From contig NC_031502.1 of NCBI RefSeq assembly GCF_000237925.1, positions 20,272,909-20,336,908 on the forward strand: a stretch of DNA of 64,000 nucleotides, read 5' to 3'. A program made the translations under genes and the position numbers. The notes beneath the pieces were generated by a model. That model did not search any database and had not been told where the DNA came from. It saw only the letters and a list, made by a program, of their open reading frames with translations. The stretch is from Schistosoma mansoni (taxonomy: Eukaryota > Platyhelminthes > Trematoda > Strigeidida > Schistosomatidae). Shown here piece by piece: positions 11,030-25,000 of this stretch (position 1 is its first letter; the number at the start of each line of letters is the position of its first letter).

Positions 11030-14000
11030 GAACTGGGAGGCAAGAATCAACAAGGCCATCACTCAGCCATGCAGGCGTGGTCACGATAGCATTCCTATCT
11101 ACATTAAATGTTTTAGCCTAAAACTCTAAATGTAGCCCCTCTGGGCTTACTTCCAATCTTCAGGCCAGGCAGAAGCGGAGGGTTGAGTGTGGTGTCAGCA
11201 ACCCTATCCCGTAGAGAACGACCTTGCTGAAAAACCCTAACCAGAACAAACAATTTAAACCGTTTAAACTCTGGACTCCGAGTTGAGCGATCTTCATTCA
11301 GGAGAATTATGATGCCTCATAATGAAAGATGAGATTCTTCGAAGTCAAGAGTTTGATACTCCATCTAACAACCGAAACAACAACTAACATAGGTACATGG
11401 AATGCTCGGACAATGTGGGAGATCGGAAGGACCAATCGAATAGCTAGGAAAATGAGCAGATACAACTTGGCAGTTCTTGAAATAGGTGAAACCTACTGGA
11501 CCCAAGCTGGACAGAAAAGATTGAATTCGGGAGATGCTGTCGTACTCTGGATATGAAGAAAATGTTCTTTACACACAGGTAGGAAGCACGAAAAGCACCT
11601 ATAGGATGGACATCTCATAGATATAGAAGCATCAGAGAATCCCTCTAAACGAAGGAGGATATTACAATGAATGTTATCCAATGTTAAGCACCTACCAATG
11701 ATGGCAATGAAGACGGTGAAGATCAGTAATATGAGAGGCTGCAGTCGATCGTAGCGAAGCACTTAGAAAAAAGTCTGACCACCCTGATGAAAAAATCAAA
11801 GGCTAATATCGGAACGGACAACGCCGGGAATGAAGATACCACGGAACGACATGGATTGGTAGAAATGAACAAAAACGATGAAATATTTGCAAATTTCTAT
11901 TCATCCAAAAATGGTCATAGACAATAAAATATTCCCCCAAAACACCCACAAGTTACATGGGCACCACCGGACCACACTACACAGAACCAGGTCGATTATT
12001 TGCTTGTAACATGGAACTTGTAGAGACAGTGTATTCCAAATATGGTCCTTGATAAAAGCAATATTCATACCGACCACAAACGTAAGAGAGCCTAACATCA
12101 TAAAAGGAGGGAGGGTGGCGTTACTGACCAGCAAACATGATGGTGGGGAGATAACTTCAATCCACCCGTGTCTGTGTGGCAGAACATATTAATTACGGCT
12201 CCTTATGTCTAGTGGGATGTCACGAACCAACGGTATTGATGCGAAATTATTCATGCAAAATACCACTTTGAATCATGCTAAAAAAAGCTGAATTGGTTCC
12301 GCTTCCTACCAAGTAATCCTAATACAAGCAAACTAGACAATTGGCTAAAAGCGAAGCCCACTCTATACCCTATAAAATCTGTAAACAAAAAAAAAGAGAG
12401 TTCAAACAGCTTCGAAAAAAAAGGGAGACAGCCATTTGTATCGGAATACTGTTTTCAGCACTTTATTTTATAATTACACAATTCCATACTTCCTTCTGAA
12501 CTACCTTCATTTATACAGTTCCTTATCCACTCATACCTTGCCCACACTTATTTTTCTTTAACGCATTAGTATGTTCTTACCTAATAAATACTTCAGTAAC
12601 AGACAAATAGACTAAATGGTTATACCTTAACCATTCCTCCATGAAAATTGTGTGCTCTGCTTTTCGTCCTTCCTTTTTCTTACACCTTTTTCAGCCTCCT
12701 GCAGATACTCCACCGAAATGGCACGGGTGACTTCGTCCTACACCGTTATTAATGCTTCCGATATTCTGGAGGGATATAAGTTCGAAACTTCTAAAAGCCC
12801 CAACTTCGCATGTATCTATTCTCGACCATCAGTTGTATGTTGCAACGCTACTTCCATAAAGTGCGCCAAGTGTGATATTGATATTGACATGTTCCTTATG
12901 AAATCCATTTACATTCATATCTTATGAAATATCAACCCAGCTGAGTAATTTTCAACAGTGAAAATTGTAACTTCTTTAACAATTTGATCTTGCCTGTAAA
13001 CCGGCATGCCTCATGTAACAATGTTATTTGAGAATAAATTATTATTATTATATTTGTATCAGTGAAATAATCAGGTCAACGGAAGACGTGAGAACTATGA
13101 GATGAGCTGAGATAGCTCCAGATCACCACCTAGTTGTTGTCAAGATGAAATTGAAGCTAAAGAAGCGTTGGACAACTGGACAAACAGAATTACAAAGGTT
13201 CAGTACAACCTTCCTTAGTGATACTAACAAATCCAACATATCTCTCAACAACAGGTTTCAAGCCGTACAAGATCCGCTCAAGGAAGATGGCGCTACCGTG
13301 GAAGACAATTGGAAAGGGATCAAAGAACCACAAACTTCAACATGTCAGGAGAATCTGTGCCGCAGGCAGCATCACCATTAGGAACAGATGTCTATCGAAA
13401 ATCTGAGCAAGATTCAGGAAGGGAAGAACAAGTAGAAAGCAACTAACGACTGAACAAGAGCAAGGAAAGTCAAAGCACAAGCAGAATACACTGAAGCGAA
13501 TAATCAAGTGAAGAAGAGCTTTAGAGTCGACAAACAGAAATATGTACAAGACCTATCAGTGACAACAAAAAAGGTGCAAAAGATGTAAATATGAGACTGC
13601 GGAATGAAACAACGAAGACACTAGCTGGGAGATACTGTAAACTAAAGAGAACAGTCAAGCATAAATAAGGCAAGCTAATCACTGAGATTCAAGCACAGAG
13701 GAACAGATGGGAAGAGCACCGGACACCGAAGCAACACACAGAGACACCCCTATAGATGTAACTTTACCACTTATCGAGAAAATTAGGATGGCCGTCAGAA
13801 AAATCAAAAGTGGAAATGCATTAGGGGCAGATAATATACCAGTTGAAGCAGTGAATTCAGACAGAGGTGACTACAAAAATGCTCTATTCAGTAAAATTAA
13901 GGATGGAGAACAAGTGCTAACAGACTGGAAAGTAAGACACTTAAACAAGGTACTGTAGATCACCAACGTAGACTATCTATGCCAAATGATTGGGGGCCTA

Positions 14001-14700
14001 CTAGAGTTAGACGAATCAACTAACGTCGGCTTAACACCTTGCAGTCAGCACCTTACGTGGATTGCCCCATCGACGTATCAAGCGACTATAGATGCTCTGA
14101 AAACTGTACAACACAAATGAAATTATTAAAGAAATATATTAGTCAAAGTAGATACATGCGAAAGTAAGACCACTGCCACATGGGTTGGTTCATGGAGTAT
14201 GATTAACTGATGAACGTTGATTGTCCTTGACAGGGATAGATGATCTATTCGATATTCAGTGTCTCAACTGCCGTATGATTTGGCTAGGGCTCAGTGACAT
14301 TTCACTGGCCCTACAATACCAAAGAAAGTAGATCTGAACAAATGTGTGAACTACAGGGGCAGCACACTACTATCGGTATCACGAAAAGTCTTCAACAGTG
14401 TTGCTGAATCGGATAAAGTATTCGGTAGAGGCCTGACTACGAGATCAACAGGCCGGATTCCGCAAGGATCGGTAGTGTACAGGACACATATTGCAGAGTT
14501 CATCAAACTGCATCACGAGACGAGACCTAACTTGGAATCTTGAAAACAAAAGTGGAAGACCAAAGAAAACATAGCGTGTGGAGTTGTAAGCAGACATAAA
14601 AGAATGGATGGCAATTTGAAACACCTGGAATGGGAAGCCTAGGACAGAATTGAAAGGCGAAATCTGATCGACGGCCCATACTCTCAAGAAGAGTAACAGT
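11030..14700 (+). mobile_element. LINE-A (RTE, SR2/Perere-3-like), near full length but decayed
   Basis: Starts with a 5' UTR-like stretch, then an apurinic-type endonuclease start (NIGTWNARTMWEIGRTNRIA at about 11389) and the linker that in this family reads MKLKLKKRWTTGQTELQRF (13145), then RT entry motifs (SGNALGADNIPVEA at 13812; NYRGSTLLSVSRKVFNS at 14346). The RT core is missing: at about 14484 the sequence jumps from the QAGFRKDRS-equivalent to the C-terminal TRPNLES segment, an internal deletion of roughly 1.2 kb. A foreign insertion occupies about 12002-13055. Numerous stops and frameshifts; certainly inactive. The 3' end is near 14700. Confidence 0.85.
12002..13055 (+). mobile_element. 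Insertion nested in LINE-A with (ATT)n tail
   Basis: The endonuclease frame of LINE-A breaks at about 12000 (CAGAACCAGGTCGATTATTTG) and resumes at about 13052 (TTTGTATCAGTGAAATAATC). The inserted piece ends in GAGAATAAATTATTATTATT, a tail style used by non-LTR elements, and ATTTG-like bases occur at both edges as a possible target duplication. The open frame 12652-12927 has no family I know. Probably a 5'-truncated non-LTR element of a third family; alternatively a retrocopy. Confidence 0.55.
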
Positions 14701-15918
14701 CGTGTGTTCTAAATGGATAAATCACGATAATGTGTAAGATAACTGCATACTTCGTGGCCGTCAGTCGCATCAATAGTTGACCACTTATCATCTCATACTA
14801 CCTTAGTTAAATATTTCAGTTTCCACCCCCTACAACATTTAGTTAGCTTTGCCTTTTAAAGTATATGCACTTGATATTAGAAGATCCGTTCTGTTCAATC
14901 AGTCAACATAACTATTTCAGTAAGTATACAGGTGAAATTGTCATAGGATATCCCTATGTTGACGCTTGCTCATCAACAAATTTACATACTACGTTTGTTT
15001 TGTATCATAATTCTTGTAGAGACTTAAACTTAACAAAAGTCTTATGTTGAGATATGAAGTAAAACTGCATCTCTTACATTCCTACCAATTGTTCAGTCAC
15101 ACATAATTAGAACGAATAGTACATTAGACTCATCGAAACATGCTATTCTATTACGTTTTAGATACTTATAGTGACATATAGATTAACTGCATATATTATC
15201 ACGTTCAAAAAGACTTATTAAACACATTTGTTTCAATACATTGTTGGTTTATACATTCCAGTTTGTCACTCATCGTTCAATACCAAAGTAGTGGAAATGG
15301 AGTTAAGCAAATATCTACTTACAATAAGTCATTTCTACTTCTCTCAACTAATATAATAGTCCATCTTTATCCGCAGAAACGCAAGCAGAACCATGAACCA
15401 TTGAGACAAAAACAACCGCATCAAGTCTACAGACTAAAGGTTTGAACATGTAACCCCCTTGAATTTTAACGGAGGGAAACATGAAGTTTGAACAAGGAAA
15501 TGACCCTATCAACTTGCTATGGGCCATTACTGTTAAAAAAAACACTTGATTATAGCAGTAAACGACTGGAAGTGTCTTATTAGTGTATCTACTATCCTTT
15601 GCTCACATAGATATCGAGATGTTCACATTATCCATCATATTCACTCTACTATAATGACTTTGTTTATAATCGACAAACATCAATTCTATTTTCTTACAAG
15701 TAATAAGAATGGTCAATAAATTGTGATGTATGACTTCGTTCATTAACATTTTATTGCTCAAAATAAGCGAACAATTACTAGGCCTTAACAATAGTTAAAA
15801 ACAAACATCAATTGATTATGTACACAAGCAAGCAAATAAACAAACATACACCAAATGTAGTAGAAAATAAAGGAATCTAAGCAAGTACATACAATCCATA
15901 GTTAAAAGAGTATCATTG
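14701..15918. other. Intergenic, no gene seen
   Basis: AT-rich sequence between LINE-A and the dolichol kinase stop codon; no coding potential or repeat recognised beyond the poly(A) signal listed separately. Confidence 0.5.
15750..15755 (-). promoter_or_regulatory. Candidate poly(A) signal of dolichol kinase
   Basis: AATAAA on the minus strand, about 165 nt after the stop codon. The most plausible signal in the first few hundred bases; others cannot be excluded in AT-rich DNA. Confidence 0.5.
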
Positions 15919-16074
15919 TTACAAACTATGAAACATGAGCATAACAATTAATGGTATAACTAAATTATCAATTTGATCAATATATGCTTCAATAAGTACA
16001 CCGATTAATAAAGGAATAATACCGGTTAACCAATGCCATGAATAATAATATGATATCACTGTCCATACAATAAT
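15919..16074 (-). CDS. DOLK: Dolichol kinase exon 4 (C-terminus)
   Basis: 156 nt in phase 0 after exon 3, encoding two hydrophobic stretches and the near-universal EAYxxQIDNLxxPL motif (EAYIDQIDNLVIPL), ending MLMFHSL and TAA. It has low complexity at codon level (AT-ending codons), as in exon 2. Confidence 0.9.
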   Translation of the reverse strand: MIVWTVISYYYSWHWLTGIIPLLIGVLIEAYIDQIDNLVIPLIVMLMFHSL

Positions 16075-19000
16075 CTATATGATATAAGAACACAAAAAAG
16101 GTTGAGTTAATTTATCAAATGGATGATGTATTCAAGCAATGAGTAATTTGAACAATCTGATCATATAATTCAATTGTTACGAAGTACTTGTTATGGAAAC
16201 TTTCCAGTTTCCATAAAAATCGTCACTGTGGTCTAGTGGTTAGGATATTGTGTTGTGGCCGCACTAACCCAGGTTCGAATCCTGGCAGCAACATTCCATT
16301 TATGCGCCCAAATGCCCTGGTAATTCCGAGAGTGGGGACAGTCCGCTCTCCCTCTCCAAATGTTCTCACATGGCCACGCGTATATAGCCTCTGACAGGGA
16401 AGTCTTACTTACTGCCTTCTCGTGGCAGGGGTGTTTTTTACGAAACTGAGAGTATGGAAAGCGAATGTCCGGCGATTTAACCTGATCGGTGGACACGGAA
16501 AGTCCACCTAGGGAAGTTGGAAAACCCTGATTCCAAACCAATGGTGCACATAGGTTGGCTCCAGTATCCTGAGGGAACAAATCGCGTATGAACCAATTGT
16601 TGGTCACCGACTACCATGAGACTGCATCTTCTTACGATGCTCCACTGCCTTGTGGATCAGATCTTTAGGTCAAAGGCTCCGGGTGTGACCCTCTAAGAAA
16701 ACCACCTGCTTCAGTTTGGGCACCTGGGCAGTATCACAGCCCTCACACAAATCAAATGAGATTCGTGCGGCGCATATATCTGGTGCCCCTTTGTACCAAT
16801 ATTTATGTGTTTAAATAAATAAATAAACTAGAAAGAGTTAAGAAGGCTTCATACTTAATTGTTAGCATCATCAATTTAAATAAGTATTTAGTGTAGGTAG
16901 ATATAAGCATGCTATTCTATAGCAACATATTGAAACAATTCACAGCTTACAAATCAATAACTGGGAAGTTGTCTATTACCTGATGTCTGTTGGAAAAGAT
17001 TGTTGTTCTGGAATGAAACTTTTATTTTAGCCTAAATCTTCAGATTACTAACCAACTTTATAGGCGAGACTATAATTTATGGACGAACCAATCAAGTATA
17101 AGAAAAAAAGGTCCCAGATTTTGGCGCGAAATCCACTCATCTATTTGGCTAAATAGAGTTTAAGCATTATAGTTGATGTCAGTTTGTGATAAAAACTCTA
17201 AATCTAATTCCTCACACTAATTTATAACCCTCACTCGGTCCTAGTTATTAGGTGGACACTTTCAAGGTCATTTTAGCGTCGCTCGAAGGTTGTCCATAAA
17301 TTATACACCCACCACCTTATACATTAAATTAGAAAAAGATCACTTTTTCCGCATAATTATAACCAATACTTGAGTTCCAAGAGAGGAGACAGTCAACCAC
17401 AAATTCCTTACTCCACTCAATTACTCTGTAAGTTAGACGCAACGCAGAACACACACCCATGAGCACATCGTCCCAAGTTACCATACGTCAATTAGCACAG
17501 CGAGATGAAATTGTCAAGATGATTCGCATCATCTCATCAGATGGCGGACATTTAAAAGTTCAGTTAGGCGACAAACTGATAGCAAGAAACAGCGATTTAA
17601 CATTTCAAACTAAATTATTACAATAATTAGATAAGTTTCTAGTGTGTTGGAAACATTTGTGAACAATCTGATGACATTACTTTAACAAAAGAAAAATGCA
17701 AAATACGGATCCAATATTATATTATAAAAATAAATCAGTTGAACTGATTTGTATTGATTGTTTGAGTTTTCCCATTGATGTCTAGGACTGAAATTGATTA
17801 GTCTCTTATTGGTAAATGTACATCCTGCACGCATCACATCGATATTGCCATTACGTCACAAGTACTATAAGCACAGACAGATGATAGCAGCGGAATTCAG
17901 GACGCCCGTTTGCCTTATTTGGAACTCGTCAGCTGGATGTATCTGCACCCTAGAATTGATCAATTGCAGTCCTGAATATCAATGGGAAGATTCAAACAAC
18001 TAATACAAATGAATTAAACTTCACCTTGTTGCATAACCTAGTGGCTATCTGAACTTGGTAGCTAAGCCGATAACTCGACGGCGTTTGAAGCGAACAGTAC
18101 TGAGCTCGAGTCCCGGAGTGAAAATAAACGGTTAAATACAGATATACCCAGCTAACGAGTTCCAAATGGGACGGAACCCGTGTTCCGAATCCCACTGACA
18201 GCCACTCTCCATCTCCCCCGATAGTTATTGATTAATTATTGAGCAGGGAGTTAGGATACATTAGTGGGAAGTACTAATCCTAAATGGCGCTCTATTATAG
18301 TTCTGATTGCAAGAAATACTCTATGTATTTCCTAGAACTGAAAGTTATGAAGTTTCTAGACATTCAGCAAGTCCGTCGATGTTGACGACTTTTATTAAAA
18401 GCAGATTTCTTGCGCAGAGAAAGTGAAATCAAAACTCTGACTTCGGTAACATAGTAATTTACTAGTAATTCAAACAATACTTGTACCATGTATACATTCA
18501 ACCAGAGAAACCAGAGAGTATTTCGATGGTGTTGTGAACTCTTGAGAATTTAATTGACTCATTTAACAAATGGTTTAATTTGTTTAATCTGGTTAGCGTT
18601 TTGTTCTACGGGATGGGGTTACTGACCCCATGCCCAACCCTCCTCCTTTACCCGGGCTTTGGACCGGTAGTAACTGTAGAAGAGCTACAGGCAGATATAA
18701 GTCATATTCTAAGAATGACAGACTATGATACTACAATCTAGTCGGCCTAAACCGAAGTAGGTGGAACGGGATGTGAACCAAAGAGTTTATGACTGGAAGT
18801 TGAGCGCCTTAACCACTAAGCCTTCAGGTCTACTAAATTGCGGCTATCCAGTCGCTTTAAGAGACTTAGTTTTCAAGAGCTTTACTGTAAGAAATACCCG
18901 CGGTGTAAGAAATAGGTGGACAAAACTTTCCTGGCAAAGGCTACTATGCTAAAGGGTCCGAACACTGAAAGCCTTAACATATAGTTTGGGGCCCGATTCC

Positions 19001-22000
19001 AGAAGACCTAAAATGACAAATTTATTTTGAAAAATTTTGATAGGAAGCATTGGCTCTCACTTTTCCCAGTCGTTCCAATGGCACTTGGAAGGACTTCTTG
19101 ACAGATCACGGTATCAAAATCCAATAATCTGTCAATACAACGCAAAATATTTTTTGATGAGATGTTTTCCTTAGATTATCGCGAAACTAACTTGGTGTCT
19201 CTACTGAGTTAGACATTAAACTCCTTAGTGAGGAGATAAGAATAACGACAGTTCAGCGGATCATTCAACACAATTTTCTCAACATTAAATCAATGCATGT
19301 TCATATTACTACTATATACACATACTTGAGAAAAGAAAGAAGCGAAAGATCCTAGGAATGTTCGATGTGATCCAGGCCAACGACGCTTTCCGTAAGCTCG
19401 TCCAATCAATGCAGCAAAACTATCGCCTACAGCTATTGACAGAACGCCTGACCATGATGACGGCTTCACATCCAATTCGTAGCATAGGTTGCCTGGTTAC
19501 AAATTGAAAAAAAACTTGATCAAATTATTCAACTGAATGGCTTGATAAACACAATTACTACGCTCTAGGCCAGGTCACAAGAAATTTTTTAAAATAAGGT
19601 ACTGATACGCATTACCAACCAAAGAAACTCATACAGAGTTGCTCAGTCATCAGCGTTAATGTCACTTTATCAATGATACGAGTGTAAATATGCACAGTTT
19701 TTCACTGGCACATCGTAGTTGAAAGTCATTTCGCTCATCTTAATTCGTGCTGTAAAGTTCAGACATTACAATATTTATTGATATATGTAATTTTACAGAA
19801 AACTGAACACTTTGTATGGAAATCATGGTAAAGATTGTTCTCTATCAATGGTGTTGATTTAAGCTGTTCTTAAGTGGCAGATTAATTAGTTCCATCTGAA
19901 GATTCTGATTATTTTCCTTAATATTGAAACAGAATGGAGCAATCACGAAATTAAGCTGTGCTTTGAATGCTATAAAACGACCAAAATGTCTAAAAGATAA
20001 ATTCTTAAGTATCCAATGTTGGGAGACTCTAGGTGACATGGCTCAGAATCGATCACAATGGCGCAGATATATACACTCTTTATCTTCCCTTAAACCTTGA
20101 GATTAAAATCACTTCACATCTGTCTTCCTTCCTATACTATATCCTTATATACAACCTACCTTTTATATACTCCCACCATCAAATTAACTATTTCTATGAA
20201 TACGGTGTTCATCTTGTTGTGCTAATGAGGTATGGCAACTTGGACCGATGCATATATGTGCCTAGTCCTACGTTGTAGCTGACTGAATGACAATATTGAG
20301 AATGAGTGATGGTCAAATTCTTGAGATTGCTTAGGTATCGTATTTCAATTTGGTTACAAACTCTATTTTCTAAAGTTTTGATATAAAGCCCCATATTTCC
20401 TTAACAAATATGTTAAATTCTCTCGATCCTGGTAGCTTTTACGCATATTTCTAAAAGACCTCTCAGATTGCTTTTTTCCAATCTGTAAACTAACTTTTCA
20501 TATGTTAGCACCTATATTTGATATGATACATAATAACACAATGAGTAACGTATGACTACTTATTTCCAAAAGTCGATTTCAGTTCAATTTTTAATATACA
20601 TTCTTACGTTCTCCATTCAGTACACACAGTAATTTCTTGTATCATAAAAAAGGTTTATGTTATGACTTATGTCCGTTCACCAATATCGGGTGACAAAAAT
20701 ATGATCGGAGTCTGTTTGCTGCATCAATAGTCTTGAGTCGACACTGAGCTCTTATTGATCCTCAGTTCGGTAATCTATTTCCCTGTACTTCCCATTGAGT
20801 CCAGAACACTGTAATAAGCCTACGNNNNNNNNNNNNNNNNNNNNNNNNNNNNNNNNNNNNNNNNNNNNNNNNNNNNNNNNNNNNNNNNNNNNNNNNNNNN
20901 NNNNNNNNNNNNNNNNNNNNNNNNNNNNNNNNNNNNNNNNNNNNNNNNNNNNNNNNNNNNNNNNNNNNNNNNNNNNNNNNNNNNNNNNNNNNNNNNNNNN
21001 NNNNNNNNNNNNNNNNNNNNNNNNAAGAACACTCACAAAAATATATATATTGTATATTATGTGAAAAGCAGTTGTATAAGTTTATTTTTATGGTTTGGAC
21101 GTTGTGGTTGTGTGAGTGAGTGAGTAGGCAGGACAGGATTTCTTGAAACGTCCATTTATTACTCTGTATTGAGGAGAGTACAGATCTTAGGTTCGAGCGC
21201 TGAAGCAAACAATATATAAATCTGTCGATGTAGGGAACGGCTATGACATCGGCTGAAGAGAATCACAATCGGAAGATATGTCCGTCCCGTACTTCCAGGT
21301 TTTCCACGGTGGTCTAGCTTCAATTGACTAATGATTTCAATTATAAAAATACTAAATTCTCCACAAAACCCCCTCTGATCTATTAAAAATAATCGGTGAA
21401 TTTATTGTTTTGATGCAGAATAATCGGTACACATAGCAGACTGTAATTGATAAGGTTGTGGATTGTAATTTTGCAGGTTAAACATTACTTTAAAATACCC
21501 CCTTAGACCATGACCCATCAAAAAGTTTTAGTAAATTAATATATGCGCTTCGAAATTCAATTGTATATTTACTAGTAATTAGCATGGCAACTTAAAAAGT
21601 GATCATCGTGTATCGATCTTATCAAATTATACCCTTATTTATTGTACATATATTTTCATAGTTGAAAGCATGAGTCAATCGAAGCTAGACCACCATGGAA
21701 AAGCCAGAAGCACTGAACGGCCGTTTCGTCCTAATGTTGGACTCCTCAGCAATGCGCATCCACGACCTCGCCTCGAGAGATTCGAACCCAGGACCTACCA
21801 GTCTCGCGCCAGAGCACTTAACCGATAGACCACTGAGCTGTCATCCAATGGTGTCTATGTCTAACTTCAACTGATCCACGAAGTTGAGCAACCGTTCACC
21901 AATAGTCTTCAGTGAGTTCCTATCTCACAACAGATGTGGTTTGAACTCCACTGGTTACTGCTTCTCACTAGAACTCCAGGAATTATCTCTTGAAGCCAGT

Positions 22001-25000
22001 CACTAGTGAGCATATGATTATAATCAGAAGGGGTTTTTTATGGAGATTTAGTATTTTCATAGTTGAAAGTATGAGTCGTGGATGCGCACTGCTGAGGAGT
22101 CCCACGATAGAATGAAACGGCCGTCCAGTGCTTCCAGGTTTTCCTTGGTGGTCTAGCTTTAACTGACTCATGCTTTGAACTATGGGAATACTAAATCTCC
22201 ACAAAAAAAACCTGTACATATATTAACTATATCCTAGTGTTGCTCAGTCAATGACAAGAATCTTACTACAAATATTTACCTTATCTATATTTAAATGATA
22301 ATTTTAAACAGTTCTGTGAACATAAAACAGTTTCGGTGATTGAATAATCAAGCCGGAATACAATGGGTTCGTCCATCTTCAATCAATCTGTGTTAATGCA
22401 TGAACGGAGAACAAAGACTTATTAAATATCTTTTTATGATATAATTCATATTGAGTTAAATTTAAGTCCAGAATATTTTTTGAATCCAGTTTAAAAATCT
22501 GCTGAAAACACCAACGATGTGAATGATTTATATGATGAAAGTAGATAGTAACGTTATAAACACAAAGAATATGATTATTCTTGTTGTCACCAGATATATA
22601 TGCGCCACACAAATCTCATTTGATTTGTGTGAGGGCTTCGATACTGCCTGGGTGCCCAAACTGAAGCATCTGGTTTTCTTAAGGAGCCACACCTGGGGCC
22701 TTTGATCGAAAGGTCTGATCCATAAGGCAGTGGAGCATCGTGAGGAGATGCAGTCCCATGGTAGCCGATGACCAACAATAGGTTCATACGCCATTTGTTC
22801 ACTCAGGATACTGGAGCCCATGTGCACCATTGGTTTGGAATCAGGGTTTTCCAACTCCCCTAGGTGGATCCTCCATATCCAGCAACCCGGTTAAAGCGCC
22901 GGACATTCGCTTTTCGTCCTCTCACTTTTGTGAACAACACCCCCGCCACGAGAAGGAAGTGAGTAGGACTTCCCTGGCAGAGGCTATATATTCGCGTGGC
23001 CATGTGAGAGCATTTCGATAGGGAGAGCGGACTCTCCCCACTCTTGGCCGTACCAGGACCGTACCTAGTTTGTTGTCACAAACTATGTATTAACTTGAGT
23101 AACTGTGGAAGATCACAATATTGAACAAAAATTCCATTTTTTAATTCGAAAGAAGTAGAGCATCATCTATGACCACCGGACACAAAATTGAACTCAAGAC
23201 TGTCAGATTTCTTTCTGCACGAACATGACATTTTTTGAGATCACTAATTTACACCTATGAATTCAGCCAATTCGCATTATATAATGATATAATGATCGTC
23301 TAATTCTCTTAAACTTATTTGCCACTGTTATTGGAAAGGTCCAATGTAGCCCGACCCAACATGCTGGATGAAAAATACAAGCATAGTAGACGTTAGTGTT
23401 TGAAATGAAATCTCTAATAAAAAATATGCTTCGAAATGCAGGACCTACTCATCGAAGGAAAGGAGAAATGACCAAGTGTTAGATACGATTCACTTCGAGT
23501 ACATGGAAAACTACGGTTAACGTCAGCCTCTAATCGTATTAGTGATATGGTTCAATTCCAACAGGAACCACTTTTCACTAGAACTTCTGGAATCCATATG
23601 GATTTAGTCACTGATGAACAGACTATTACCTCTCTGTCATAAACACATCTATAAAATTTGTAAACCAAATCGACAATTTACGATTAGGATAGTTTTTTAA
23701 CCACAAGCCCATGAAGGACAATAAATTGTGATCCAAAAAACAAAAGCATCAGTCACCACTAAAATACATCACTAACCTACAAAAATACTAGCTAAATACT
23801 ACTTTCGTCTATCAGTAGACTTAATTTTTTGACAATTGATGGGTCAATGTTTAAATTTACACAACAAGGATTGAACTTAGTGTCAGCTATGATCATGTAT
23901 ATTGTTAAAAATAGGAGTTTTAATGTGACTTTCAAAGAGTCGAATGTGCTCTATATTTTGTTGTTGTACTTTTGCAGATAGATGTCAGTCTTTCTTAAAG
24001 CCCCAAATTCCCTCTCCAAATTCTCTTACGTGGCCACACGTTTACAGCCACTACCAAGGAAGTACTACTCACTGCCTTCTCACGGCACTACTGTTGTTTA
24101 CGAAATCGAGAAGAAAAAAAGCGAATGTCCAGTGCCTTAACCGGGTCAGTGAACACGGAGGGTTCACCTAGGGAAGTTGAAAAACCCTGATTCCAAACCA
24201 ATGGTGCACATGGGCTCCAGGATCCTGAGGGGACAAATGGCGTATGAACCTACTGTTGGTCACCAGCTACCATGGGACTGCATCTCCTAACGTCGCTCCA
24301 CTGCCTCATGGATCAAACCTTTAGGTCGAATGCTCCAGGTGTGACCCTCTAACAAAACCATCTGCTTTGGTTCGGGCACGCAGGTAGTATCACAGCCCTC
24401 ACACAAATCAATGATAGCTACTACTGGCCTCATTGTTATTGTGTAGCGCTTATGTATTTGGTGCCCTCTTGTACCAATTCTTGTGTTCAAATAAATAATT
24501 TCTTAAGCAAAATGTTCTATAAAACAAATAAACTTTAATTTACTTACCAATACTAATCATACTTCTATTAGTATTTCTATTTTGTGGCCACCAAACAGGA
24601 ATACTTAAACCGAGTAAAAGAGCAATAGGTGTGAATAAAATATCACCAGAATCTCGTTTATCACGAAATGGATCAACCAAAGTACTAAGGTAGGAGGAAA
24701 GAGTAGATGGCTACAATATAGAAATGAAAATTTAAAAATAATTTCTAGTTTAAGTATACATTGAAAACTTGTTTGAAATTATGTACAATTATACCAGCTT
24801 GTTGCCCAGAGTAACTTATTATGTATTACACTTACTAAGTACAGGTTTATGCAATTGGCATCGATTCATACTGTTTTTCGTACGGTTAAGTGATATTACT
24901 CGGTAGACTAAAATGAAGTATATGTCACCAGGTCCGAATCGTTGACTTACTGACTGAAAACCAAGTACCTTAATAACCAGATTACAATGACACGTTAATA

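Noticed and set aside
12652-12927. 91-codon open frame as a gene
   Set aside because: Inside a nested insertion with a retroelement-like tail; no family resemblance and no splice or start context.
16222-16293. Functional tRNA-His gene
   Set aside because: Two mismatches in the acceptor stem and direct continuation into a SINE body with a tail; kept as a tRNA-like promoter.
20752-21208. Long frames across the gap
   Set aside because: Made of N; no sequence evidence.
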